Shown here in pieces: positions 25,201 through 39,947 of a DNA stretch of 64,000 nucleotides (positions are counted from its first letter, which is position 1; every line of letters starts with the position of its first letter). A model generated the notes under the pieces. It was not told where the DNA came from. It did not search any database and was given only the letters and a program-made list of their open reading frames with translations. This DNA is from Xiphydria camelus (taxonomy: Eukaryota; Arthropoda; Insecta; Hymenoptera; Xiphydriidae). The position numbers were made by a program, and so were the translations under genes. The DNA is taken from positions 26,576,278 through 26,640,277 of the forward strand of contig OY783194.1 in the NCBI GenBank assembly GCA_963678675.1. Reading direction: 5' to 3'.

Positions 25201-28200
25201 AAAAAACTATTACTCGAGTCCATCTAATATTTTCCAGCACGAAGAAAACCATAGTTTGATTCTGTAATTGTGTCATGTTTTTGGTTAAAGAACAAATTTT
25301 TTTAACATTGACAATTATTTCTCTCAGCGTAGCTTCGACTAAGTTTATTTACACTTCGAAAGATAGAATTAAAGTTTTTTAAACGGGGGAGTTTATTTTA
25401 TAATGATGTTGTGTGTGTGTGTGTGTGTCAATATTGGTACGTCGTTTAGTGATTTAGAAGAATCGCAGTCCCGGAATACACACGGCGCCATATCGGAACG
25501 CGGTTGAAAATTTCGAAGGAAAGCAAACCAATTCATTCGGCCGATCGTTCGAGACGTATCCTCTCGTTCCGTGCCGCAATTACCGCAAACGATACTGCGC
25601 GGGAAAGGTTTGCCCGGGGCGTACGTAGGTATACCGAACGAAACGCTCGACGCAGTAGAGGCCGTTGTAGGCAAAATGCCCAATTACAATATCGCAATCT
25701 CGATCGTCAAATTATCGAACGGGAACGACAATGCCCCCTGTGCAGCGGGTCCACTTCGTTAACCTTACCGGCGGAGCACCCTCTCGTTTAATCGGAAACT
25801 GCTAGCGGGGCTCTCGTGCAGTGTATGCACATGACTGAGCAATGCATGGTATCCACAGGCCCGCGAAACTACCGCGCGGGTCAAAGTAACGACGGTCCTT
25901 TCCCCCCTCGTGAAACGCGGCGTACCTATTTAGATGTGCAGATATGCGCTCGCGCCTAGATGCGCTCGTTGTCCGGCCTCACGAAACACAGGTAGAACGA
26001 GACGGCGATTTTCAAAGAGTTATCTGAATGTAATACAAAATGCATAGGGTAGACCGAGGCGAATTGGATCACAGGGTGAATCGGATCAGACACTGAGGAA
26101 AATGACTTGGTCAATCTAACCAAAATTCTGGAGACGATGACCAAACTGTTTGGTAAAATATGGATCCCCCATCTGTGTGTTTGGTTAGACTGACTACTTT
26201 TTGTTTTGAATAACTAAACGTGGTTATTTAGATGCATTTTGTCATTTTAACCTAATTGTTTTTCTCAGTGTATAGATCCATATTTTTTAAATTGTGTTAA
26301 AAATGAGAATTTCGATAATTTGTATTACTTCGTTCCTCTCCAACGAATAATCGAAACCCCCATTTTCATCACGACTTAAGAAATACAGATCTTAATCCGA
26401 TTCGCCCTGTGATTCGATTCGCCTCGGTCTACCTTAACTGATGTCTGTCTGAAAGGCAAAGCTTATTTTTCAGATGCCTTTAAGATACCTTTAAGATAGC
26501 CGAAAAATTAGTTGCTTTTCGGACAGCTATTAGTTATACATTTTGTACTACTACATTTAGATAACTTTTTGAAAATCGCCATCTTATTTCACCTGAGAAG
26601 GGTTAGAAGTTCGCCTGTTTCACGATAGGCGTTTGCTCTGAAGCAAGCGGCCGATCGAGTCATCGGAAAGACGGCGAGATGTCCGTGTATATGACGCTGC
26701 GACGAGGGGAAAATTTTAACCTGGAAATTCGGCGAAAAAATTGCGCAATGGGAGGTTTGGAAGGGGGAGGGGGGGGGGGGGAGTTTAATGAATAACTATT
26801 TCGGGTCGTTCGTTAACGGAGAACAACGATGGGTGGATTGGCGAAGTACGCGAGAATGGATACCTATTGAAAGAATAGCTATTGACTCGGTCTGATCATA
26901 TTAGGACCTATTCTACTTGTTTCACGACTCGGCGACCCACGTCATTGAATTTCCGTTCCACCGATTCGTTTCATTTGACGAGGAAAACCGGTTTAACGGG
27001 ACGGAAGATGAGCACGAAAAGCACAACGGCGGATCTGCGTGATGAACGTTGTCTAGTTGGAATGGAGCGTCCGTTACCAAACGAATCATCATATCGAAAT
27101 AGAACTTATAAAAACGACGATGAAGAGATATCGAAGAAACGCGTACGATATGTAACTGTCAAATCGACCGGTACCAAAAAAAAGAACGTATCTTTTCACT
27201 TCGCCGAGAAAAATATCTTAGTCAGTTTAACTAAAATCTTGGAAACGATGAACAAACCGTTAAGTTAAATATGGATCCTCTCCATCTATTTGGTTAGACT
27301 GACCACTTTTTGGTTAGAATAACTAAACGTTTGGTTGGAACAACAAAACATTTGGTTAGAATAAATAAATATTTGGTTGGCATAACCAAACATGTGGTTC
27401 GAATAAATACATAAATATTTGGTTCAATTCACCGGTATATCGATTAAAATAACTAAACGTATTTAACTAGATGCGTTTCGTCATTTTAACCTAATTATTT
27501 TTCTCAGTGTGCCACTATACAATATTATCGTGACTCGTTGTTATGCAAGAAAAAGTTGTAGATCACATCGATGACAAAAAGACTTAATAATGTTTCCTCG
27601 CATATTACACTGAGAGAAAGAAGGTATATGTAATTAAATCTGCGTTTACGGGTGGAGGAATGCAGAATTAGTTGCTTCTACTGATAAATTTGATTATAAC
27701 GATTAACGGCTATTTGTGAGGGAAACAGGCTGTGATCCATTCGAGTCAATTATTAATCCAATTAATTTGATCTGCATTCTCCCGCCCATAATCGCCGATT
27801 TAATCAAATTTACTACCTACATTTTTCTTTCACTGTAGCAACGAGTTATACAACGTTTCTCTCAATGACAGTGAAAAGGTACGTGCTTTTTTTTGGTATC
27901 GGTCAAAATGTTCATAAATATGCACCCTTTCGTCATATCGCGTCGAGCGAGAAGAATTCAACACATGGGGTTCATCGTCCGGTTGCTCCAGGTCACGCGC
28001 CCGAGCGAGATAGGTCACGCGAGACGTTTCGAAACTCGTGGGGCTTTCAAACGGCGAGTCTCGCCCCGGTCGCCTTGTTATCATCGCGTTCGGGGGCGAG
28101 CGTGTGCCCACTCTTCCGACTTCCTCTCCATTATTCGACCATATTCCGCGCCGATATGCCGCGCCAGTCGCGCAAATGAATATGCAGCCAACAATATGTA

Positions 28201-31200
28201 AACGCGTATGCAAACACAGCGTCGAAACTGTAACGCGGGCGCACTGGAGGTGCCGGTACCTCTTATCTGTCTGTCCCGGACCGAGTCCCGCTACGCGTAT
28301 ATACGCTCGGACGTAAATGGCGGGGCAAAACTTTGTCGCGCGCCAATCTCGACCGATACGGGGGCGGAGAATGTTCCGAAAATAACGCAATCCAGCAGAA
28401 CCGTAGTTCCGAACGTTGACCAAGTTGCGAAGTGCACGTTTCAGCGGCTGCAATCCACGGCGGATGGTGCTATGCGAGTTCATAGCAACTACTTACTTGT
28501 AGGTAAATGGTGCTTTAAGAGCTTTCTGCCAACATTATTGCAATTGGCAATATTAAACAAGTTTTAAAAAAGTTCTCACTTAATTTCTAATAACTTTGTG
28601 CAGTGAAATAATTTTGAAACCATTCGGCATGATCTTTCACGGGTCGGAAATAGGTTTTCATAAAGTGTTATGACTAAAAATTTATTAATTGATTATTAAA
28701 ATTGGAGCCGATAACTGTAATGACTGAGAATGTTTGAAATCGATTTGATAGGCACCCAAACTTTCAGCTAGATTAGGCATATTGTGTAGGTACTTATGTA
28801 AAATGTGAAGTAATTTTCGACCTATGGGGTTCGCTTCGCACTATTGATTTCAATATATTTTTTATAAATTTCAGATTTTAATTATAATTATTATTCTCAT
28901 TAAATAATTATAATATAAATTTGTATTAAATATATGAAATTTTTTATAAAAGGATTTTAATTATAATTATATGATTCTCATTATATAATTATAATATAAA
29001 TTTGTATTAAATGTATTCCAATATATTTACACAGCGTTATTACTCAGGACGTGGATGATGCGGAAACAGATCGTTTTTCTGAAATCTAATGAATATTTTG
29101 TTTTAGACCTTTCGTGCGAGTGCTATATGGCACTCAGACGTAATGATCAATTTTTTCTCTTATTAGAACAACCATAATATTCAGGAGTGATATACTCTTC
29201 ATCATTACTATGCCAATGAATTTCACTATTTTACCGATAACGAGAGATCATTATTATATGTCGCGCGAAAAGTTTCTCCTACAGATTTTCAAAGTTCCTA
29301 GAATTGACAAAGATCCCTTAATTTCGATCGGAAAACCGTATAAGAGGCGTGGGTGCGGATTTTCATATCGAGTCGACGAATAGATGAGGACACAGCGAGG
29401 TAGTTGAACCCTGTCGAGTGTTCCTTTGAGAAAGTTCAAAGGGGTTTCGGTTGGCTCGTCTTCGACACCTCGAAATATATGTACCTACATCAACGAGTAG
29501 GCAAATTGCTTACTTTGAAGTAAAATGCGAGGAGGAAAGTTATTAAAGCTTTTCGTTTGGTATGGGTAGAGTGAGATATTCATTTTTTAAGCAACTCTTT
29601 CTTTCTTGACAGGCAACTTTGGCGCGTGGCATCTCCGAGACGCCAAGCGGCGTGCTTGAGCGTATAATTTATAAGCTCACGATTCTCATGGAATACAAAA
29701 GATATGAAAAAACGCACAGAGAACAATTTTACAGAGAATTTAATTTTCTGATAGTATGACTTCTAGTTTTTTTTATTATATATCGTACTTACGGTGATAA
29801 AGCGCTTAGAATATTCAAAGTTTCTATTTCGAAATCAATTGCTATGTACTGAAGATTAATTGTTTAAAGAATACACGAAGTTTTGGCACACGAAATTTAG
29901 TGGTTTGATAAATATCGTAATTTGAACTCGCGTTGACGTCACGGAGACGCCATGCCCCTATAGTTAAGAGTTAAAAAATAATATACGCGATCTTGAAGTA
30001 CCCGAAAAAGGAATGAAGCGTAATTAAATTTTAAAATTTGCAGGTATACTTTTCATTTTTCCCCGAAAAAAGCATTTTAACGTAGTACTCCCCTCAATTA
30101 TGAACTTTTATGAGAAAATCGCTCCTCGGCGCGCGTCTACTTGAAAATCTTCTCGAATTTCTTGGAAACAAAAAAAACTTTACACCAACAAAACTCATAA
30201 TAACTTCCGAAGTTCACGGAGTTTCCCATTCGCCGAAGACGCCCGGGCCGCGTCGCGTCGTTTCAATTCGAATCCGAAGCGGAGTCGTCTCGGAGACAGT
30301 CTAGCGCGGTAAGTTACTACTCTCTCTCTCACTCGCCTCCGTCTTCCTTCTCGGCGCTCGCATCTTCCCCGCACACGTCGGATTTCCCAACACCGTCCCG
30401 CAGATCTTCGCAAAGTTTGCATCTCGCGCGCATCTTGTAAATGCAATGAGCGTATAGGTACTCGTCGTCGCGTGTAGAGGCGGTGGTACATGGGAAGCTG
30501 CGCCCTTTGTAACGCTGGGGCGTTCCTCGCGTGCTTAATAATTCATCGTCCTCGCGGCTGCCTATTTACAGTCTTCGCTTATATTTTAGTAGGATCGGGC
30601 GCGGCGCAATTTCTCGGATAAGTATCATCCGCCGTCGATCCGTAATACGTCATCTATACTACGCGTCCGTAAAATCAACGTTACAGCATCGTTCCGTTCT
30701 TATCTCGACGCGATCTCAGCTGCGCTCTGCAGTTACATCGTGAATTTTACGAGCCTTGAAAGGATCGAGGTTGGATCCTCCAGAGAGCGTATCAATTTCT
30801 GCGCCGTCTTCTTAATGAGGGGTCAGCCGTGTCGGAGAAGTCGGGGCGGAAGTCATTAAATTCAATCGAATCTTTTGAAAAGTTCGTCTCGGCTGGAAGT
30901 TCGTTTCTTTGGCACCCACTCGACTCTGCCTGCAGCTCTCGAGTACTTCCACATCTCTAGAGGAAAGTAGAGCGAAATTTGAGGCCCTTGGAAACCACTG
31001 TTTAGAATGAGGATCGCGGGTCAACTCGGCGTGCTATTTTACTTTACTTTCTTCTACATATTCGCGCTCTCGAGACGCACACACTGTTGGATGTAATCGA
31101 TAAAGAAATTCGTACAAGCGAGTGTAGACGGACGCCGGATCGGTCGTAAGGTTGTAAGGAGAAGAGGAAGGCAAATGGTCCGACCAGGCACTCGAGGTTT

Positions 31201-34200
31201 TCTACATAGGAGGGAAGTAAGGTGATTCCGGGTTGCTGGATAAATTGGCCCATCTTTTCGGTTTTTCGTTCTCTCGACTGCGATACAGTTGTCGCTTTGG
31301 TTTGGAAATCGAGCAAATTGAGGCATTAGTAAAAACCTATAGGTACATATATAACTTCGAAAGGATTTTGCCGCAGATATATGCGCTCCTTTGTATTGGT
31401 ACGAGAGATGCAGTGAAATAAAATTTTTTATTATTCGAATGGAAATGTTTTCAATTTTTTACAAAAATCGAAATTTCTGGAATCGAACTTTCGACAATTA
31501 TGTTCGACGTATTTTTTCGTGCTGATTCCGACATTCATAGATTTATTGAGGAAATTTTAAAGGAACACCGAGTTTTCGATGACTTCTTTTGTGAAAAAAA
31601 AATACATTTAAAAATATATAAAATCACTGACATTTCATACTTTCTTTAAGTTATCGACCTAATAACCGTACTTTTCGTAATCAGCGCGAAAAAATACACA
31701 AGAAAAGACAGTCGAGCGATCGATTCCAAAGATTACAATTTTTTCAAAACTGAAAAAACGTCGAGATAAATTTTAACATTTTGGAACTGAATTTGTTCAA
31801 ATCAATTTTTTTGAACTGAATTTTTAATCATTCTATTCCACGTATTTTTTTCGTACTGATTTTGAAAATCATGAATTTATTGAAGAAATCTCAAAAGAAA
31901 ATCAGAAAATCGAGATATCGTGATTTTGTGAGGAAAAAACAATTTTTCATACATCGAATTGTTGATATGTTATATTTCCTTTGAGATATCGACCAAAGAA
32001 TCGTGTTTCTCATAATCAGCATGAAAAAAATACATAAAACAGAACGGTTGTGCGATTGACTTCAGAGATTTCGATTTTTCGCAAAATCTCAAAGAGTGGG
32101 ATTCGCGCGAAATGCGGAGTGCCAGTATGAATTTCAAATCCGACGCAAGTCACGTAAAACACAGCGTCGCGCGGTTCGCGGTCTTCGTAATAACAAGGCT
32201 CTGTATCTCTTTGTCCCTTCGAGTCGAGCAATATGTGCAGCCATAGTGCCACGTACCCATGTAGCTGCGCTTAGTGGAATTCGAAATGCACCCAGTAGCG
32301 CATCGTTATACGCGATGAAAAGCTGCTCCGCCTTATTAACTCGCGACGCATAATACCTATCCGACTTCGTTGCATCGCGGAATCGCTGACGCAATTCCAG
32401 ACGGAAATTGCGAGGCGAAAGCTAAATCCGGGGGTCAAAAAATCGCGCCGAGTAACGGAGTCTACGTTTCGCGCGCGGCTCGGAACGACCCTTGGACCGG
32501 GTAGTCCATATCTCGCGAAAGCCGAGCTTATTAGCGCGACAAATCTGACGCGCCTTTGCCAGCGCGCGCGCCGGCTACGAAATTTAGGTGGACGCCTCTA
32601 TGTATATAATCTCGCCCTATCCCGCCCCGTATCTCGGCCTCTCGGAGGACCTCGAGATATCTCTCGTTGATGGGGCTTTGGGGAACAATTATTACGTTCC
32701 TTCGTGCGACGGTGCGTCGTCTTCGCGCCGCCCGAGAAGGTTCCGACGGATCCGTACCCCGGAATCTCGACCGCGCCTCGCGCGCACCGCAGTTTGATCG
32801 ATTCGACGGGAACGGAATTTCGTCACCTGCTGGAAAGTCGACGACGGATTTGAGGAAAAGACGAGATTGGATGTAAGATCTCGGGAAATAGGGTGTATAT
32901 GACTATCTTTGAAAGCAAACAGAAGCAGGGGCGCTAAGGGTCGCTGTATCTTGGAATTGATTGAAGGGAGAGGGAAATGTTTGGGAAAGAAATTGCATGA
33001 CTTTGACAGCTTTACAATTTTTATCTGAAAGATTTTTTTCTCCGTTCGATCAATCGTTTGATTCGGCTGGTTTTAGTGTTCGTTGCTTTTACGAAGTTCT
33101 TCGTTTGCAAATTCCTTCGACATGCTATTATAGTTCAGTCAATATAATATAGCTGACAGCTTTTGTACAAATAGCAGTAACAGTATTACTTACACCAAGA
33201 AAACTGTTTATTAACAGGTAATAGATGTAATTTAAAATGCGACGAAATAAATATTTCATTAGGACAAGAAAATATATGTTAATTATTTGAATTTCAAAGG
33301 ATTGAATTGTGCCAAATAAATATCATAATAATTAACGAATATTTATTCGATCCAACAAAATGTTTATTTCGCCATATTCAAACAAACATTTATTAACTAC
33401 GAAAAACTTATTTTTTGTCACTCAGTGTCAAATACTCGGTTTCATGGGCGTCCTCGACGCATGTGAAATCATCTTTCACACACCAATTCGTGAAAAGTTG
33501 CGCAGTGCGTGAAATAACCTGCGCAGTGCGTGAAATCGCCAATCTCGTATTTGACACTTAGTGACAAAAAATAGAATTCGTTATTCGGTTGTTTCGCGCC
33601 GTTCTAACGAGTGTGATTGCCGTACTCGCTTCGCTCGTGCGGCAAACTTCACACTCGTTAAAAACATCGCTTCACGCCCTAATAACGAAAATAACTATTC
33701 TTAATGTACATTGATCCAAATTAGAGATGTGCCAAAACTAACTGGACGACTTTACAGTCGTTTTCTGGTAGTTAAGTTGACAGCTGGCAGTAATAATTGT
33801 TGCTGCTGGTGGAATAATATCTCACTGTCAATAGCAGTAGTTCCATCGACAATCTTGCACTGAAATTGAGCATTGACAATTCGACAACCTATAAATATCA
33901 ACAGTTCATCTAGTTACTTTTAGCACACCCCTAATTTCGAATACTGTACCTACCTTATCAGTGCCAAGGAGAACTAATCGAATCACAGTTGAGACTCGAA
34001 GATAAAAATTCGGCGCCGGATGCAAACCGAACCCGGATTTCACATCAAGTATATCAACAGAAATTTCCCGAGACAGCTCAATCAAAAGAGAGGTGACACC
34101 GAGGACTTACGCACGAGTCCCTTCGTCGCTTCCGATTAGCGATTAAAGTCTGAAGCGTCGGCGCGCCGTGCTCCAGGGACTGGAAACTGGCGCGTATAAA

Positions 34201-37200
34201 AGGAGATGGGACGGAAAAGTGAACATCTCTCCGAGCAACGAGCATTTCTCACGAGTTCATCCGACGGAGGGACTAAAGAGTGACAGAGGGTGGCTGAGGG
34301 TACAACGGAATTACGCAAATGCCCGAGCAGACATTTGCAAGTAAAAGCGCGAAGCCTCGGGGGCACCTCCGAGCGTCGCCACTGAAATAGATCGCGATTC
34401 GTCGACCCTTCCGAGTCTGCGGAAAGAGGGGGAGAGTCGCGAGGTCGTTCGACGCGAATCGATGCGAATCGACGGCATATCTCGATTTAGTTCCAGTCTG
34501 GTACACGGAGGTACTAAATCGCGTCTTCGCTGCGAAGTCCGGCAATCAACCCACGCGTCCTCCGGAACGCAAGGTGCGTCGATGCGGAGGTCGTAAAAAG
34601 AAAGCTTATGTGCGGGGGGGGGGAGGCCTATCCTGGTCCTCGTTCTCCTCCTCCTCCTTTCGCTATCCCGTAACGTCGTTTCCGCGGGAAACGATCGGGG
34701 ACTAAACCCCCCGGCACGCTTGTAAGCTGTAAATTACGCGCTCATAATTACCGGTAGATGACCATCCCCTATCTTATCGCGGCAGGGATTCTGCATGCAG
34801 CGCGATATAACAACGGAGTTCGGAGTTAACGGTAACCGTGGTAAACGTTAGTAACCTTCGTCGTTGGCGCGCCGTTCTGATCGAGGATGTTGCATTGCAA
34901 AAAATAACCTTGTCAATTTAACCAAAATCCTGGAGACTACCAAACGGTTTGGTGAAATATGGATCATCCATCTCTTTGGTTAAACTGACCATTTTCTGAT
35001 TAAAATAACTAAATATTTGGTTCAGCTTACTAGTATATTGGTCAGAATAACTAAATTCGTTTAACCAGATGCGTTTGGCCATGTTAACTTTCTCAGTGTG
35101 TTCTTGTGAAGGAGCTCTTGACGAGCTTTAAGCTTCTATAAGAATACATATTGATTTTCATTTTCTTAAATTGTCAAAATCAAGTTTATAATTAACTCGA
35201 GATTACTTCCTTTGGAGTATACTATTTTTATTTGAAAAATCTGTCTGTAAAATGGATGTTTCCCAATTAATAAAAATGCGCCATGTATAATAAAATAGAC
35301 CATCATGTACTTGATTGCGGCGGGTGGTCTGTTTAAAACAGAACGACTAATTACCATCTGAATGTGTTATTAAGTAGAGACTTTCATAATATGATGATAG
35401 TATAGAAACATTTATTAAGGGTAGTGTATGGTGTAGGGACATTCATTTGACGCACTGAGAAAAATAATTAGGCTAAAATCACAAAACGCATCTAGCTAAA
35501 TGTTTTTAGTTATTCTAATCAAAATACTGGCCAGTTGAACCAAATATTTAATTATTCCAACCAAATAGATGGAGGACCCATATTTCACCTATCGGTTTGG
35601 TCATCATCTCCAGGATTTTAGTTCAGTTAATCAAGTTATTTCTCTCAGTGCGGCTCGCCGATATGCCGGAAAAATAAAAGGCGTGTTCGCGCGCGGTGCC
35701 TTTCGCCGAGTACGCCGCGATGCGCGGCATCTGTACAGGGGGTGTAGTGTATACGAGAAGCCATTCAGGGAAACGAGGAATATTGAAGCGCGCTTGTATT
35801 TTTGTGTACTCCGTTTCTCTCACGCGAGACTCTGGTGCATTTCGTGTATCCAGCGCTAAAGTTCTGCGAAAAGGACTTCGCTAGTATTGCACTCCTTCAC
35901 TGGCTATAAACAGTGCTGAAAGTACGCGAAAGAAACTGAATCCTACAGTAATTCATGTTGTTCCGTAATATTGCATTTAATATCCACGTCACGACATTTT
36001 ATTCGGTCCTACAGCGATGCACAACTGCATCTGACAAATGTACCTGGGGGTGCAGGACAGGACGAAACGTTCCGCGAGGAAAGGGAAGATCGGTACGTTC
36101 TGCGAGGATATACCTACTGAAAGAAAGGAAAAATGAGAACGGACATTTCCTTCAGCGAGCATTTTGTTACCCAGAATTCCCTGTGTACGTCATCCTGATA
36201 TATTACCGCGCATGTTCACTCAGAGAGGGCTTGTCTTTCGTTCTCCGTTATCCCCTTAAAGAGGAACGCGTTTGCGGAGTTCTCGGCAATTTCCGTCGTA
36301 AACTGTGGAAGGGACGAGAGGAGATACTTGAATTCTTCGTATATGTATATTTTTGATGAATTATACACACACGCCAGGGTTGTATTTTTATAGAAAATTG
36401 GAACTTTTCCTAAGAGACATAAAAGCGCGATGAAAAGACGATCCCATCTATTTTTCCTTCCATTAAGAGAAATAATTGCTAGTGTCAACAAAATATGTCT
36501 TGAATCAAGAACGTATGATCTTACAAATTTTGAAAAATACAGATTCTTCGTTAAATAACATATATTTTTGATTCAAGAGTATTTGGAAAAAAATAAATAG
36601 TAGCAGGTACAGAATTTTTGGTAAAAAATTCAGGTAGATTTCTTTTGGTAAAAGGCCAATTTATTGTAACGATAACTACAATTTTAGTAAAAATTACAGC
36701 AATGCTTGCGACCTCTACACAAGTTGTACTATAATTTTTACTAAAACTGTAATTACCGTAACAAAAAATTGACCTTGTCCCGAAATTTACCACAAACTCT
36801 GTAAATGCTACAATTAAATTTATTCCGTGTACCTTCGTTGGAACGAGAAATTCTTTTTGCGTGAAAAAAAAAAATTACCCGAACCTATCAAATATTTTCT
36901 TACACAAGAAAACCCGTGGCTTGATTTTGGAATTATATCATGTTTTTGTTTAAAGAAAATATTTTTTTGATACCAGCAACTATTTCCCTCAGTGTTCCGC
37001 AGAACCATAACTAGATCAGAATAAATCATACAGTTTACCCATTATTACCAAAGAGGAGTGGATAAGCTTCCAAGATTTTCCTCGCGGCCAATTTGCTCAC
37101 AATTTCCCGCGTAATACGTCAGTCAAGCTCAATTCATGCCCAGGCTGCTGTGTTAACGATATCTTACGCGTGATATACCTACACAGTGATTATCCTGATC

Positions 37201-39854
37201 CTGTGTATAATACATATAGGTAAGTCTCTTGTTGTAGCGAAGTAGATGCTGTAGACCTCAACCATGATGACGATGGTTGAACGTCGTAACTCGTGGTACA
37301 GCAATAATTGTAGATTAATATTTCAGGTTCGGATTTCGTCTCTGGGTGGTATTTTGTGAATTAATAAATAATGCGATCATACCTTTGACTCTCTCTAATA
37401 ATGGTGTACGTGTGATAAAAAGAAGGATGCATAAAAAGGGGGAAGCAATTAAAAACTGCACATTTTTAATTAAGCTTCAGAACAAAGCTTCCGCGGAAAC
37501 GGACGCTTTCACACACTTCCAGACGTGAAATAACGTATTTTCGAGACGAGAGCCACATCCTGTTTCGCAAAATTCACAAAGGATTTAAAGTCGAGCACCG
37601 CTTCTGATATAAACTATATCGGCTTAGCCCCGGAGCCGCGGCGGAGAGGGTGCCCACCTATATTCTCACCGCGGGATTATCCGATTTGTTACATTAACCG
37701 AGCGATCTCCGCTTTCCCCCCGCAGCGATACGTGAAATGAATTCCAGCCTATTAAATCCCCGCTTCCCCCGTCGACGCGGCGGCCCGTGTTCGTAAAATT
37801 CGACATTAAAGTTTCTTATATTCGTGCGTAAACGTGCTTTCGACGTCGGAGGAAACGGACAGCGAAAGCACGACGAGGGAGGAAAATTTGACGTGGCATG
37901 CTTTCCTGGGTGATTTTTGATCCTGCGGCGTTTGGACCTGAATACAAAGTGTTCTCGTCGTTGAATTAATTTTCTTTCGGCTGCTAGGGAAATTTTTTCT
38001 CTCTCGACATTTCGTCTACATGAAAATAATAATTTTGCAGTCTTATCAAAACTACACTAAAAAAAACCTAGTCAATTTAAATAATATTTTCGAGATAATA
38101 ACTAAATCGTTTGGTGAAATATGGATCCTCCATCTGTTTGGTAAAGCTGATTATTTTATAATTAGAGTAACTAGGCATGTAGTTAGAATAATTAAACATA
38201 TACTAGTTAGAATAACTAAATATTTGGTTGAGATTGCTAGTATTTTGGTTAAAAGAACTAAACTCGTTTAACTAGATGCGCTTTATCATTTGAACCAAGC
38301 TATTTTTTTCAGTGTAAGTTTTGCTAAGAACTTTTCGCTATCATGACAAAAATTTTATCCATAGCAGCAAAAGACATTTCAATAATAGCAAATACAGCTG
38401 CACAATCACAGTAAATATTTGTACTATCATTGGGCATTTCTTTTGCCGCTACAGATAATATTTTTGCCATGATAGCAAGAAGTCCTCAGCAAAACCTAGT
38501 TTTTCTATAATTGCAAAATCATTCGTTTTTGTGATATTTCGTAAAAAAAAATCAAGTCGACTCACGACGAACCGCAATAGTCGGCTTAGCATTGCACGGC
38601 TCTCCATAAATAGCAGCTATATTATAACGACGAAGTATCCGATATCAGCGTTCCGATATAATCTCGACGACGTTATTCCCGCCCTCGAACACCTTGCGGC
38701 ATAGCCGCTACTCCGCGTTGTCGTCGGTAATCGTCCACCGGCGATTTAATTATGGCTTCGATGAAACACCGCGTCGGCGAATACCTCAGCAGCGTCGACT
38801 GCCTTCGAGCCTGATGAGAAACGACCAGCTAATTTCGCGTTGATCGCGAATACGGCAGAAATCGCACCGCGAGCTCAGCTTTCATCCGTATACCCGCTCT
38901 GCGTTGTAATTAACTCGGGTTTCCGCGATTGAATTCGCATCGAAGCGCGTTAACAATTCATTTCTCCGGCACGTTTCGCCGACGCGTAGGCGATTAAAAT
39001 GCAGGATGGGATTTTGTAACGATGGAATTCCCCGCATTCGCGAGAAAATCGTCGCTCCTCATACAAGAATCTTCAATTGGCCCAACGCTGGACTATTACT
39101 GGCTATCATACGATCTGCAGTGGCGCGATAATGGCAGCCATAACAGACTCAATAACGGTCCAGCACTGCAACGATAGTTTCGGATCAATATTGGGTGTTT
39201 CGATAAATGGTCAAACGTAGCGAACTATATTTGTCCAACCATGGTAAATATTAGGTACAACATTCAGTCAGCAATGGTATGAAAATCTGCCATTCGTGAT
39301 ATGAATTTACCCGAGTCATAACTCAATAATAAATTCGTAATATTGAATTAGCTGAAAATATCGGTTTTTAGTAAAATATTTGAAGTACAATATCACATGT
39401 TACATATTTTGTTCAGCGGAGCCATTCAATTGCGCCGTGAGGTTTGCCATATTTAACTCCACCAATGGTTGAATGAAGTAAATTTTTGTTTTCACTGCAT
39501 AATTGGTAACTATATAAATTGGCCAAGTATTGGCCCTATTGTAATGACTGGCTTTCTCACGTGGATCATTCGCTTCCATCAATTGCAGTTCCCCGGAAGG
39601 TGTTGCGCGAGCAGTACGAGGGGGCGCTGGAGCAGGACGAGCTGGACCTGATCGACGAATTCGAAGAGGGCTTCGACAGGGCCGACTTCAGGGCGGAATT
39701 CAGCCCCAGTCCGAACCTCGAGGGGCCTCAGCCCCAGCCGAGGGACAACGCCTCGCGTAACGGCCCCACCGTGAGCTCCTCGCCGCCCCGCGCCAGGACC
39801 AACAACGACGGTAAGTTCGCCGCGATATTCAGCTCACGGCCGACGGTCTCTCTT

Positions 39855-39947
<93 letters not shown>

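Larger units (their letters stand above)
27160..27912. mobile_element. B-family element split by two MITEs
   Basis: Left piece ATCGACCGGTACCAAAAAAA and ATCTTTTCACT; middle piece ACTCGTTGTTATGCAAG and ATCACATCGATG; right piece CAATGACAGTGAAAAGGTAC and TTTTGGTATCGGTCA. In order these match the intact copy at 3061-3221. The gaps are A (27202-27509) and D (27608-27835). Confidence 0.8.
11612..39588 (+). other. Intron c-d, 28 kb, repeat-rich
   Basis: Bounded by GTAAGT and TTGCAG. It is the largest intron and holds most of the MITEs listed below. Unique CpG-rich blocks with nothing recognised: 12190-13060, 13310-13830, 16090-16640, 18040-18350, 19900-20870, 22130-22860, 23900-24640, 25430-25950, 27920-28450, 30100-31400, 32100-32880, 34000-34880 and 37560-39050. 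Any of these could hold regulatory sequence, but no specific site can be called by eye. Confidence 0.8.

Noticed and set aside
27893..28567. Open frames on both strands at 27.9-28.5 kb
   Set aside because: They start inside the right fragment of a B element and continue into CpG-rich unique DNA with no recognisable product.
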